NCBI GenBank assembly: GCA_013396995.1
Contig: VWZP01010350.1
Location: forward strand, 1,112,806-1,176,805
Reading direction: 5' to 3'
Source of the DNA: Dicaeum eximium
Lineage: Eukaryota; Chordata; Aves; Passeriformes; Dicaeidae
DNA length: 64,000 nucleotides
The notes below the pieces were generated by a model that had not been told where the DNA came from, made no database searches, and worked only from the letters and a program-made list of their open reading frames with translations. Position 1 is the first letter of the stretch; every line of letters starts with the position of its first letter. Positions 39,501 to 54,500 of the stretch are shown piece by piece. Made by a program: the position numbers and the translations under genes.

Positions 39501-42500
39501 TTATGTTATGCAATTTTCCCCTCTTATTTCAGATCTTAAAACTAAAAATTACACTGAAGGACCGTATTTTTCGTTAAAAGCTAGTGTTTATATCCATATC
39601 TCTCCAATTTCCTGTCATCCTAGCCTGTGATGAGTTCAGCTAAGACTGTCATCTTAAAATTAAGGTATTATTAAGAGCATTTTTCAGACATGAAGTTAAA
39701 TTACCTTTGGTCTTCAGAGACCCTAGCCAAATATACATTGCATATTACTATTTCATCTGCTCTTGCACTAATCAGCTCTGCCTTTCTTCCAAGTTTTTAG
39801 TCAGCCCCAGTTCAGCATTCTCCAGCTGGATTTGCAATGGCCTGATATCAGAGTTCTGGTCTGAGTGACCAGGGCTGCTGCTGGTCAGGGCTAATCCTGA
39901 GGGTTTTACCCAATATGGTCCATGGGATTAATTACTAAAACACACAAAAATCAACTGAAATTTGAAAGGTTGTTCCAAAATGTGTTTCGCAATAATTACC
40001 AGCTATTTAAGATAGCATGAAATGACAATAGCAATGAGCAGCTCAGCAGGCTGATGGTATTTAGTACTTTTGGAAGAAACTCCAAGATAGAGCTAACACC
40101 AGAGGGCAAGTTTTTCCACTCCTGGCAGGTACAGCCACATCTTTAGAAAGAACGTCAGTGCTTTGCTAAGAGCACTGAAAAATTTGCACAGGCTGTCAGT
40201 AGCTCTTTTTCCCTTTTTAGCCCTTGTAGCATTGAGCTGGTATTTAGGCAAATTGCAGGGAGGCAGGGCAATATACAGTGCAGTCGGTTTATTTAATACC
40301 CTCAGCAGAACTCACCCCCAATCCACATGTTTGTGAAGTGCTGCTGTCTATAAACATTAATAACTTCTAATAAATATCCTATGTTTTCAGTTTGGAAGTA
40401 AATTGTCTTCATTTTGCTACATCTGACTTTATCCCTTTCACATTCCTCCCTCACTTCTTGACTGGTACAGGCTCACAGTTATGAGTTTCACAAATGTCTG
40501 ACTAAGGAACTGCTTCTCACTGCCGGCTGAGCAAATGGCATAATTTTCCATTTGCACCATGTTAGGGAGCAGGGGGTCAGCACCCACACTGCTGTGAAGC
40601 TCACCAGAGCCTTGCCTCCAGTGAGAATTGTCTGGAAGATTCTCCTCACCCACGGAGGACATCTCTCCTCTGCACTGCAGGAGGCCTAGGCACTAAGCCC
40701 CAGTGTCACAGTGCGGTTACTGGGACAATGAGGAGCTTATTCTGTGAAATCCAGGGTTGAACAGCTTGCCCTGTCTCCTCCTGAGGTCAGCTCCTGCTGG
40801 TCCTGCCATATGGATGGCACACATGCCTTTAACTGCACAGCCCAAGTATGCTGGTTCATGGCTGCCTGCCTCAACCCTGCTATTAGGTAGCCACCCATCC
40901 AGCAAGGCTTTTTAAGATCTGTAAACTATGTCAACACTGTGTTCTGACCCATCTTTTCAGGGGTGCCTTGTGTACAACTTACTGGAAGACTCTGGTAAGT
41001 TAGAGACTGGTACCCAAATGTGAAAGCTCTGGCAATGTGCTTTTGAAAGTTACCTGTCAGCTAGAGCCATACAAGAATAAACCCCACCATCTGACATGTC
41101 ATCAAGTATGTATTTATACACATCCTGATCACAGCAGGTCAAAGCAACTCCCTGACTGTTTCCTGGGACATTGACCCAGAGGAGGGCACAGAAATGAGCT
41201 CTGTATCATCCTAACACTATTAATCCACTTTCTGGAGTTGGCTCATACATTGAGGTAGCTGAGAGCCCTAAGAGAAGGATCCAAGATCTGTCTCCACCTA
41301 TCCTACGAAGAACGATGTGAAAAATGCTGTTTCATTTTTGAAAACTGAACTGTAAAGAAGCAGCTAATAAAGTTTAAATTTCTATTTCTATTGCTTTAAA
41401 ATCTTACCCCGAGTGCAAATAGTAAATACCTGATACAAATTTTCCTCTGTTTTTAGAAAGTGGATGGACCTAAAAAGATGCCTATCTTATATAAGCAAGA
41501 TGCCTTACCTAATTCATTGGAGATACATACATGGCTGATGGATTGGGTCAGTGAGATGCATAGGACTAAACATCCAGTCAACAGGATTTGTATAAAGCCA
41601 GCTATGCTTCTCTTTTCCCAGAGTTCAAATATTCCAGAAAGTATTTGTTCATTTGCCCTGCAGTACTAGACAATAAATCTCAATGGATACTTTGTTACAA
41701 CTCAAAGAGAGATAATCAAATTTTACCTCAAAAGAACAAGAAAAACAATGTCTCTCCTCCTTCTGGAAACTATCTTGTCTTTCCCCTGCTATTTGAGCCG
41801 CTTGAGAAAACTCGAAGGCATTCAGTCTTACCATCAAAGACTACACAACATCCCAAGTGACTGCATTTCTAGGATTACTGATTGGGAAACCAAATTCAGA
41901 CAAAAGGACAGCAGCAGTAGGAGCTAAACCAACATGGGAACACCCAAGAATGGAGAGACATCCAATATGAAGAAAGATCTATTTTACCATAAAGAATAAA
42001 TCCCAGACTGCTTCTGTTCCAAAGCAAACCTCTGAAGCCCTTGCTATGAGGGAGTACTCTACTGGTCATAGATTACCTGTTTAAAAGGACTAAGGCTGCT
42101 GAAAAGCCTCTGCTTTCAGATCCAGTGTCTTGCACTGCACAATTACTTCACACTTAGATGAGAAACACCAGTGATGGCAGTGATTGATGCCTCTGCATTG
42201 GTTTGGTGTTTCTATCCCAAGGTCTTTAGAGTTTTTGTACTAACATGCAATGGTGGTACTGCAATATTGCAGCCTGTCTTTCTATGTATTCAGTTCCCTC
42301 ATCCTCAAGGTCAATAGCTGGATCAGAGAGTAACCACACCATATGTACACACAGTCTCAAGCCAGCTCCTGGCTGATCACTTGACAAGTCACCGAGTACC
42401 CAGCTACCACGGCCAACATCGGAACAACCGATTCACAGACTCTGGCCTTGGCATTCCTGCCTGGATCTATCCAGCCCTCTGCACAGCCAGCACAGGTGCT

Positions 42501-45500
42501 GCCTCACTATGCTCCCAAAATGTCTTTGCTTCTGGCAAAGACATTGCAAAGACAGCTCCTGAAGGCCTAGTAGTCAGGTTTACTAGTCAGGTCTGAGCAG
42601 GCTGAGTCCCAGCAGTTGCTTAGCCCGGTCCCAGTGCAAGGAGCCTCTCAGGCACCCTGGGAAAGCACAAGGAAGAGGTGCTCAGGCTGTGACCACCTTG
42701 GCTTGCCTTGGCACTGTGGGACTCAGGGCACTCAATAACCTGAACTACCTCAGTTTCGCATCCATTTGACTAAAGTCAGACTACGTACAACGCTTGGTAT
42801 ACTCAGCATCAGCCTTCAAAAATTGAAATCTCCTGGATTTAAACACGTAAAAACTTGACAGCCAAAGAATGTATTCTGTGAATTTACAGCTTTCTTCTCC
42901 TTTTCACCCATGCAAGCACCTTTAGATGTTTGAGGGCCTGCTCTGCAACCAGCTCTTCTTTCTTGTTCCATTCCACAGCATTCATGACACAGGTCCAAAG
43001 GAGACCAATCACTGCTGGCTCTGGCAGCTCATTTCTTTTCATTTCCTCTTTTACATAAAGCACTACCTGGAGAAGGAAATAAGGGACATTTCCAATGAAT
43101 CAGAAATGCTGCTGACTTTCCAAATACTTGTAGTCATTTACAACACCACAGAAGTGTAGAAGTATTAAGAAGTATTAAGAAACAAAATTAGAACAAGATT
43201 TTGTCCCTCCCCTCCAACCTAACAGTTAATGCAGTTAAAGGAAATATATTCTCAAGGAAAAATGAAGGAAAGCCACCCACATCCCACAGACAGCTACACT
43301 TGGAAATCCAGAGGATATTTGGTTGCTTTAGTCTAAAGCACAGAGTAAACGGAGGAATAAATTAAAATAGTTTAAAGAAAAACAGAGGAAATCTGTTCCT
43401 CTCTACCTAATGTTGATTTAAGTCTTTGATTATGATTATATAAACAGAAAGTTGTAAAAAAGCACTTTTACCTCCTTAATTGGGCATTCCTGAGAGAGAC
43501 GTTCTTGTAGCTCTTTTTGAAGTTCTTTACGAGTCCCCAGTGACTGCTGAACTCTAAGGAAATCTGAGAGTTCTTTTAGACCTGCTTCAGTAAAATATTT
43601 GGCAAAATGGTCCACATTTTGCCGGTTGGCTGGAAATAGCTCCTAAAAAGACAGGAATGCTCTCTGTTAAATAACCAACTATGACTCAACAGAATGGAAA
43701 GAACACTTTTTAAGAATGAACAGCAGGAATAACCTGTTACTTCACTTAAAACATTGCTTGTATCCACACTTGAAAAGCCAACACTTCATTCATATTGCAA
43801 TGTTTCACTGTAGTGGAGGGAAAAAATTATGACCAGTTACACAAATAAGCTAACACCCACTCCATGTCAAGTGCATGTACTTATGAATAGCCACGAGCCA
43901 AACGTTGCTCAAAACAGTCCTAAGAGGAACAATACTTTTTCCAGATATCAAGAGTCTTGTAGGGAAAGTACAAAGGAATAGATGGCAAAACCATTATAGA
44001 CAAAGCACATTTATCATGCCCTCCCAGCACATCCACACATTTATGTCTTAGGAAAAACACATTCAACAATACATAAGTGGCCCAGGCACCCTGACCTACC
44101 ACTAATGCATCATTCATCAAAATCACAAAATCCACTATGTACTGCTAACATTAACTCCTGTAGGCATTTCTAATTAAAAGGCACTGTCAATTTATGAAAG
44201 TCCAGCTACTTAGAAAAGTTAAAATTATTCTTTAAAATCACTATAGCAAATGCCCCATCTTGGAAAGCATTCAATGGCATTTGCTTACCAACCACTCTTG
44301 GTGTCTTAACAATGATCAGTGGGATGGATAGCACTTTTTTTTTAAACAAAGAAGCTGGAGACTTTCCATCTATTTACTTACTGACTAATGAAATGAAGAA
44401 GAAACTTTCATGAAGGCATCTATGATAAGCAACATCATCTGATACTTTCCAGTTGTTTAACAGAGCAGAGTAATGAGAGCCAACAAATTAAAGTTTAAAT
44501 CAGTCAAGCTAAACAGTGTAATTAGCCCCTTTCCCGGCTTAATGGCAAATTATTTATGACTTGGACACTTAAAATCAAGTACGAATTGAAGAGATGGAGG
44601 GTCATGGAAGGCTCCTTACTTTTGAAAAATACTTGCTTAATTATATATTATTAAGGTAGAAACAGGTAATACTGCTGAGTCTCCAGGCACTACTACACAG
44701 GATGTGTATTTGTCTGCATTATTGCAGCAGCAATCTTCCTGAAGGATTACAAAACCCTAAATGATCATCAGAAAGACACTGGGGAAAAAAGGCACATGAA
44801 ATTGCTACATATTCATAAATTATCTGAATACCTTGCTACAAACCCAGAACACAGGTTTTGAGTCCTAAGGCTGAAAGCCTCCTGCACTGTACCTACTAGG
44901 TCTGCTGTCACCACTGCAGGACCATTTATGCTACCTAAATGGCTACTGCTGCAGAAAATTAGCTTATTATTAATTTACTATACTATTTAAACTTTGCTAT
45001 TTAAAGCAGTGTATAGTATAGTAAATGAATAATAAACTAATTTTCATTAAAAATTCATTAAATGAATAATAAGCTAATAATAATAATGAGTTATTAAAAT
45101 CATAACTCCTTATACTTTATATACCATTTGCAAAAGGAAAACATATTTAAAGAAATAGAGCTTCTCATGCCCATTTGCTGGTATGTTTTGTTAGCAGTGG
45201 TTACAGAAAAAAACCACATTTATTTAATTCCCAAGCCCCATACATACAATCTCTCAGAAGGCATCTGACTACAGGAAAAATAGAGACAGAATGTAAAAAC
45301 ATGTGATACTTAATATTCCTGAACCTGTATCAATGCTACAGCCATAACAATATTGCTGTGTTTCAAAACATTTTAGAAATGCTAACAGAGTCTGAGGGGG
45401 AGTTAACATGCTTACAGCAAACTACCATCTGCATTTCATTTCCTTCTTTTTCCCTGGGGAAGATAAAGATTATTGAAAATATATTGTACTTACTAGCAAT

Positions 45501-48500
45501 CTCTTATCGAGGTTGGCTTTTCTCAAAGCAGAGGTAACAGAATTGGCATCTTTCTCTGCCATCCATGCTTTAAAAAGCTTTACAGCAAAAGAGGCTGCAA
45601 TCCCTATTAGAGAAAAGCACAAAACATGTTTCAGCTATTTTCAACATAAATTAGAGTTGACTATAAGAAGCTCAAGGTTACAAAAAAGTTGCAAGACTGT
45701 GGAATGAAAATACATTTATGACAACAGAACCAAACACGTAGAGCTGAAATGCCTATTTTCTTCTTCAATGCAAAATTAGTTTTCTGAATTGTGCTAGATT
45801 GTTTGAAATCTTTTCATTTGGTATTGCCCATCTCCATTCAGTTGTTCATTCTTTGCAATTATTTTTCCTACATTCCCAATTCACAGACTGAGTACAATGT
45901 AAAAGGAAAAATTACGCATTAAATGGATAGGAAACAAAGGCAGAAAACAATAAAGGATAATAAAGAACAAGAATTAAAAGAACATATATTCAAACTTTTT
46001 TTAGCAAATCCTGGAATAGGGTTAAATAACTTTACAACTTCAAGGTGACTGATTGTACTATATTGTCCTAGGAGGCACTTAGTAGTCAGTTGTACCAGGC
46101 ACAAACACTATTTTAAGTGAAAAAATTCCTTCCTCAAGGCAAAACTTAGTATTTGTGTATTAAATCAAATGAACTCTACCTCCACTAGCTGTGGATTTCC
46201 CAGGGGAGTTAATAAACCACTAAGCCCACATCTCCTATTTCCTAGAGCTGCACCATCACCACGACTGCTCCAGATTTTCCACTGCAAGTGCAGGGAGCTG
46301 AAGGAAGCTGAAAGGTCTCAGAGATGGAGCACATCCTTGAGGAAGGTCACCTGTAGGTCAGTTATGATTCTCCATACTACTCGTGCCAACATCAGGGCTA
46401 CTGAAGGAAGTGGTAATGGTAATGCATAAGGAAAAGCACAATCCTAGGCTACAGCTGGCCACTGTAGTTTTGTGCCTCACCTCCAGATAGGCCAGAAGGT
46501 CTTAGAGCTACATGGGACCTACTGGTGAGAAGGAGAGTCATTATTCTTATCCACTTTATAGATAGATATTAATTATTTTTATTTCTAGGATACTTTGACT
46601 AAATCAGTCACCAAACAAGAACAGAAGAGACTATTTCCAGACCACTCTAAAGGTCACTGACAGTCTTTATACATCTTGACTGTTCGGGCAGTTTTGGCAA
46701 GCTTATTTCAGGAGCTTAGTCGTAAGACGTGATCCTTAGACAAGTACTGCATGGAACCAGGGATGCACAATGCCAGGCCAAGAGAGGCCTGGAAATACTT
46801 CTTTGGGCTTGTTTTACATGTTGGACACGATGCAGCAATCCTAAGTGCTGCAAGCTGACTAACCAAGACTAACAAGGCCTTGTCAACCTGTAGGTGACTT
46901 AGGCATAACTTCCACTGCAAACACACTTCAGCATATCCATATGCTTATGTGCTCAATACCAAAATTGAATGGAATTCAATTCTCACCAAGCATTGTCCCA
47001 ATACACATATCCTACACATTTTTTCTAGTTTAAGCTTAAAACAAACTAACTTTTATGCCTCAGTATTAGAGGGTGTGCTGTTTTCAGCAGGGGTAGAGGT
47101 AGTTTTTCTCACAGTGGTTGTATGGGGCTTTATTTTGGATTTATACTGAACACAGGGTTGATAATACAGATGTGTTTTTGTTACTGCTGAGCAGGGCTTA
47201 CAAACAGCCAAGATCTTTTCTGCTTTTCCAACTGCCATGCTGGCAAGAAAGTTGGGAGGAGACACAACTGGAAAACTGACCCCAACTGACCAAAGGGATA
47301 GTCCAGACCATATGACATCATGCTCGGTCTATGAAGCAGGGAGAAGAAGCAAGAAGAGGGGAACATTTTAAGTTTCTCCTAAGTACTTGTTACATGTGAT
47401 GGCACCCTGCTCTCCTGGAGGTGGCTGAACACCTGTCCATGCAAAGCAGTGAACTAATTCCTTGTTTTACTTTCCTTGTGTGTGCAACTTCTGCTTTCCC
47501 CATTAAACTGTCTTTATCTCAATCCATGAGTTCTCCAGATTTTACCCTTCCCGTTCTTTCCTCGATCCTGCTGGTGTGGGAGTGAGCAAGCAGCTGTGTG
47601 GGGCTTGACTGCTGGCTGGGATTACACTACAACAGAGGGAGGTTGTTCTAGGGCTTCACTACCCACATATTTTCAAACTCATTTCTCATTTACAGCCCAA
47701 ATTTATCACTGGCCTGTTCCTATACTCTGTGCATGTGCTGCCACTCTTCCTTTAAACAGCTCTTCTCTTTTTGTTTGCTTGCTTCTTTTTCCCCCTAATT
47801 TGCTGGAAGTAATTTCAACCATTTATTTTATTTACTAACCCTATTAGCTGCTCTTTGCATTACTTTGCCAGCACAGGGGACAAGAAGGGTACACTTAACC
47901 CTGACACAATTCCACCACCACCTAGACCTTTCTCTGTCTCTACTACAAGTATGTCAGCAATCCACAAAAGAGTATTTTGTTTTCCATCTATATGTAACAG
48001 TAAAAGTAACTACAACACTGAAATAAGGTAATCTAAAAATAAAATTAGGTATTTGCACTCAAACTTGACAGATCTCCTGACCACACAATCTACCCTTATC
48101 TCACTTTCAGCCATTCCTTAGCCAATGTTACAAGTCCCATGCTGATCGACAACTCCCTCAGCTCACCTAATTGTTTCCTCATGTATTTTAACCTCACCTG
48201 CCTGCAGCATTGTTTTTTTGTAAATCAAAGAAATCTTAGAGTTTATTCATGCATGATCTACTTGTTTTGCCTTGCTTTGATCCCCATTTTTAAACCATCT
48301 TTGCATCAATTGTTCTTGCATAAAGTATCTACCCCAGGATACTGACTAAACAATCTTTCCTCAAATGCTGTCATGGATACATTTTTAGTATATATAAACC
48401 AAGAACTAAAAGTATATGTAAGCTCTGACAAAAGTTTAGGGCTCCTAGAAACATAAGGCCATAATGCAAATAAGAATTGTATTCTTAAAATGCTGAATTT

Positions 48501-51500
48501 AAAATATAAAAATTTCCATGGTTTTTAAAAATTTGGGTTTTCCAATGCCTCTTGTCTTTCCATAACTAGGAAGACTTTCATTTAAACGCATTGCAGACAA
48601 TCACCCTAAAAACATGGATTAGTGCTTTTGTTTGAGATTTTTCCTAGTTTAATTCTGATTCCAAAAGCTGTGAGCGCTTACAGAGCAAAGCTGCAGCTGT
48701 GCTTTTCTTTCTGCAGCACTTAGAAAACAAATGTAATGGTTAGCATGCTGCAAATGAGAACATGAAGTTAGAATAATTTTTTTGAAATGAAAATCAGAAT
48801 ATATTTTAGCTAATATATAGCTCTTCAACAAAACCAAAAAAGTCAGGAAAACTGCTCAACACTACCAGTACATTTGCAATCATGCCAGGTAGTCAGAACT
48901 GTGAGAGAAAGAAATTGTTGACCAAGCAGTTATAATATCAGGGTAGATGGCTACAAATATATAACAAAAAGTCTTAAATAAAATATCTCAAAAAGGTATT
49001 GTACCTTAAGACTGAAAGAACTTGTTTACTCATCATATAATAAACACAAATTCATCAGAAAGTTTATCAGTCACTGATCACTACTAGTATGAAGGCAAAA
49101 TGAGGGATTGATTTTTCTTCTGCAAGATCCCATTGGCCTGCATGGGAATCTCTGTCCCACTTCTCACTCACAAGATATTAGCAACACCTGAAGAAATGCC
49201 AGCAGATCTATCTCAGGAATAGCTATTATTCTTCACACCTTTATAGTACCACAATAATATATAAATTCTACAATTTTGCACATACAAGTATGACTTCCAA
49301 AAAACCATAAATCCTTTGAGGTTTGTTGTTGTTTTGTGGCTTTTTTCTGTCTGATTGGCCTCTTACAAGATTTCACAAAGTACGTTGGGCACTGCTGTAA
49401 AATATTGATTTTGTTGTACAGCCACAAGTTTCCAACTTTCATTGTATTGCAACATATATAATACACTGCAATCAAATACGTCTCGTATTAAAAAGCTAAG
49501 ATAAGAAAAAAGATATAGAAAATTACCTTCTTTGACTATATTGTCAGTGAAGAGGCTTGTTAAAATTGTAGCAGGAAGAGTCCCATTGGCTAACAGGATG
49601 CCAGAAAGCATTGCCAGTTTTGTCTGCTCCGTCTCAGTAAAGGCTTTAAGAAACAACAGGAGCTGTGGACCAGACAAGAAAAAAAAAGTATTTATATGAG
49701 GCATAGGTAGATAACAGGCAGAAATTAATATTAACAGTTTTATTTCTTATTTCTTGAGAAGTCTCAACACAAATTACAGCAATCACATCAAAATCTATCC
49801 AGAAGCATGACAGTGTCATTTCACTGATCCCTTGTAATTTCACTTTCTTTAAGAACACAAGACAGTACCTGAAGGAAGCCTACAAAAAAGATGTAGAGAG
49901 ATTATTTAGAAGGGCAGGTACTGCCAGAAAAAGGGGGAGTGCTTCAAACTGAAAGAAAGCTGGTTTAGATTAGATATTAGACATAAATCTTTGCTGTGAG
50001 GGTGGCAAGGCTTTGGGATAGGTTGCCAGAGAAGTTGTTGACGCCCCATCCCTGGCAGTGTTCAAGGCCAGGTTGGAGGGAGCTCTGAGCAACCTGGCCC
50101 AGTAAAATGTGTCCAGGCCCATGGCAGGGGGTTTGGAGCTANTAGAGAGATTATTTAGAAGGGCAGGTACTGCCAGAAAAAGGGGGAGTGCTTCAAACTG
50201 AAAGAAAGCTGGTTTAGATTAGATATTAGACATAAATCTTTGCTGTGAGGGTGGCAAGGCTTTGGGATAGGTTGCCAGAGAAGTTGTTGACGCCCCATCC
50301 CTGGCAGTGTTCAAGGCCAGGTTGGAGGGAGCTCTGAGCAACCTGGCCCAGTAAAATGTGTCCAGGCCCATGGCAGGGGGTTTGGAGCTAGACGGCCTTT
50401 AAGGTCCCTTCCAGCCCAAGCCATTCTGTGATTCTGTGGGGAATATGGCCTTAGTCAGGTAGAAAACACCTGTCTTCTCCAAATATATGTATTGTGTAAA
50501 NTTAGATTAGATATTAGACATAAATCTTTGCTGTGAGGGTGGCAAGGCTTTGGGATAGGTTGCCAGAGAAGTTGTTGACGCCCCATCCCTGGCAGTGTTC
50601 AAGGCCAGGTTGGAGGGAGCTCTGAGCAACCTGGCCCAGTAAAATGTGTCCAGGCCCATGGCAGGGGGTTTGGAGCTAGACGGCCTTTAAGGTCTCTTCC
50701 AGCCCAAGCCATTCTGTGATTCTGTGGGGAATATGGCCTTAGTCAGGTAGAAAACACCTGTCTTCTCCAAATATATGTATTGTGTAAAGACAGAAGTACT
50801 TGCCACAAGCTTGAGACACACAGAAATTACAGGATCAGACAGGAGCCTGCCTTTCACATCTTCTGACTTCCAGCTAAGCCACACAGAGCTGCAGCTTGTT
50901 TTCTAGCTTTCGAAAACTATTGCTTGTGCAAACAATAAAAGGATGGGAAAATTTCCTGGCTTTCCTTTAGGGAAGGGAATACAGCAGAATAATAACAGAT
51001 TTTTTACTGGCTAAAATAAGAATTATATTTCAAGTTCAGACACTATTGATAAAGCTGACAAAGGACAGACAGGAACACAGGCTGATTTAATACCTTGCCA
51101 TTCTCAGTACTAATTACAAGAGAAAACAAATAGCTTGAGAAAAGATTACAAATATCATCATCTTGGAAGATATGAACTACATATACACCTCTTAATTCTA
51201 AAACTGGCAATGAAGTCTATTTTTAAAATCTTAATCTCATATGTTAAAATTATTGACTTGAGAGCATATTGATGGAGTACATTATGCTCTTTTTCCTTCA
51301 TATCAGAAAAAAAAGTCAGGCAGAATCAGATTTTGTCAATGGCATTACTGCTAACAATAATGTTTTCCTAATGTGCTGTTAGTGATCACAATATGGGTGA
51401 TAGGAAAAAAAGAGGTGAGACAATAAAGGACAGCTTCATTCAATGCAAAAAGCTGCTGATTCCATCAGATGTTGGCTTACAAATTTACCACTACCACAGA

Positions 51501-54500
51501 AGAAGGGGAAAAAAAAGTACTGCAGATACAGTTTTCTGGAGTTAAAAGGAATACTCATTTTTTCTTCATAAGGAAGAACAAATGGCGCGCCCCTCCAAAA
51601 GAATGTCCTGACCTTCTGCTGTCAAGACACCCTTTTTTCTTTTCTACATGAGCAACAAATGCAATTAAAGCAAAACAGTTTGTTTTGATAGAAAATTCTC
51701 ACCAGGTTTCCACATTAGGGTATTTCTTAATTATCAGATTCTACCCATACAAAGGGACAGAATATGACATATGTCCCTGTCCTTGTTTGTTACCATGGAC
51801 AGTGAGAGATCTTCTCTGAGATATCCAAGCAGTTTAGCAACAACTGTAAAGCTTTCTGAATGCAGTGCTGTTTAAAAATCCAGGTAACTAACAAAGTTAT
51901 TAAATCTCATGCAGTGTTTTATGAATAGTTCTGCTCTGCATCAGTGAACAGAACGGAAAAAACCCTCATTCATACAGTAGCACTTACATAACATCAGCTT
52001 TAAATTACAGCTTACACAGGACTGAATGACTCAGCCACAGACAAATCACTCGGAATTTTTTTCTGTGGGCTTCAGCCAAATGACTGCAACATACACTTTT
52101 AGCTTAAAAGAACAATTATGAAACTACCAAATCTCAAGGTGTTATTTTATTTCAGCAAACTGTGACTCAACCACAAAATGCATAAAAATTTGGGATGCAG
52201 AAGAATGGAGTTACTATTTCTAAATACTAGAATTTCTACTGTTTCTAACTGAGAAACAAATGGTGTGCTGTATTCCCAAATGCAGCAACCAACTGGTGTG
52301 TATAATGGTGTAGGCAAAGGAACTCCAGGGTCACATTTAATGGAAAACAGAACATTTTTACAGAATTCCAGTATAATCCTTGTGTGAACTGGAAGCCTGT
52401 GGATTTAAAGATTTTTTTACACAACTTTATGAATAGTACCATATTATAATGAGATTTCCATAAGAAAAAAAAAATCAGAATTAGACCTCTTTCCTGGAAG
52501 CACTGAGACTTTTAATAAAGAGGAAACAGCTTCAGATTTCTGCGTAGACTACTTAAATCTTTTTTCTTTTGCTTCTATATAACCAATAGATGAGGCTTTT
52601 GATTAGAAAGTGGTCACACTGACCACTTTAACATAACAGACCAGGTTTTGATGCACTTCTGAGCTCTAACCTCTGTCCTTTTATCAGTAACATGTAGATC
52701 ATGAACAGTTACACCCATTCATGCCAAATTTGAGCCAGGAAAGCAAGAACCCAACTGCAAAGCTAAAGTTATAGCTGCAGTCCAACATGAAGACAGATTC
52801 TATGAGAGGGACACTCAAAAATTTATCAAATCTAATTTTCAGAAATCTGCATTTCTTCAAATTTTTTTGGAAGGTCTGAAACCACATTTCTATGGAGTTT
52901 GCAGTCTCATCTTCTTCCCCTTCCTCTGAAACATGCTCCTTGCAAGTCCCTCAGCATTAATGTGGTTTCTGGTGTTCTTGAACTGCATCTCACTGCAGTA
53001 TGTTTTAAATAGAATTCTCATCTTCTACACATCCCTCGCTACTTAAAGTACTCCCTCGCAACTTAAAGTTGGTGCTACTAGCCTAATTTTTGTTTTAGTA
53101 ATATTTTTCAAAAGCAGCTCAAACCTAGACTTGTCCTTTTCTGCTGTTTATGGATACTATTCTATACTTTCCAGCAGATGTGAAACATAGTTTAGGGGGA
53201 GACTGGGTGATAGGAAAACCAAAAATCTTTCATAAACCCAATTTAAATACCATTAAACAGAACCTAAATTTCAGTTCAAAGTTGTTACTTCAGATTTTTA
53301 TTGCTGATTAATTTAAGCACTCTTCTTTTACCATCACAATTACAAACCTCAGTAAGGAAGTCACAAAATGTCCAAGACACTTCAGAACAGTTCCCAACCA
53401 CCCAGAGAACATTCTCCAGCTTCCCTGCTGTTAGCCAAGCATTACTGCTTTCATTAGCTACAAACTGATTCCAGGCATAAAAAGGGCAGCTCTGGCTCCT
53501 AATTTTGTATTTCTATGATATCTATAAGAACTCCCAACTATATAAGCAGAAATTCAGAATACCTAATAAGCACAAGACCAGACCTAATGTGATGCTCCAT
53601 GTTATTTTTGTCATTAAAGAAAAAGTCTTTTAAGCACAATTTCTGGGCATAGAAGATGTGCACAAGTAAACACATGCATGCAACATTAAAAAGCACACAA
53701 GAAAAACAAGTGCTTCTGATCACCTCTTGTGATCCAGAAATCTTAAATGGTGAAAATTAAGGAACTCTACCCACACATGGAGTGTGGTGTCTTTTTATGT
53801 CCTCATTATCTGAACTGGTCTGTTGCTGACAGTTTGTCACATCTGCAGACAGCACTGAATAGTCAGCAATGGAGAAAGCAGCTAACATAGCAACAGGTAT
53901 CTGCTGACTGAGTCTTGCCTTTCATTTAGCTGACTTAAAGCATTTCTGCTCATTCCCTATTCAATCTCAGAATGCTATTCTCCTCTTATTTCCTAATTCC
54001 TAGCTTAATTTACAGTTCTTTCATTAGGAAAAGAGGAACACAAATAGCAGATGTCACATCTCCCAGCACTTCAGATGTCCTCTTATGACTCAGTAATATT
54101 TACCTTTGTTAAGACAAAAATAAATTTATCTGTACTTTATCTCATTTTGATATTAAAAAGTTCCTATAGAAAATTACCTCACCATGCAAACATATTAAAT
54201 AGACAGATAATAACTGCATTCTTTATCCACAGAAATATGTATGTAGAGAAAAAAAGAATACAAGTTTAGAACTTAGAATTTTACTGAAATGATTCAAAAT
54301 GTCATGGGTCTATGCCAGTATATTGGGCCATGCTCATATGAACTTAAGCTGCCTACATCCAAACACAGCAAGTGAGCAATGCATCTAAACATCATCTGTT
54401 GAAATTGCTTGCACAAAATAATTTAGATGTAAAACTTTAGATATGTGGTTTGCTCATGCCATTAGAAAAATTAGTAACTGGCAATTTTGAGGAGAGTTAA

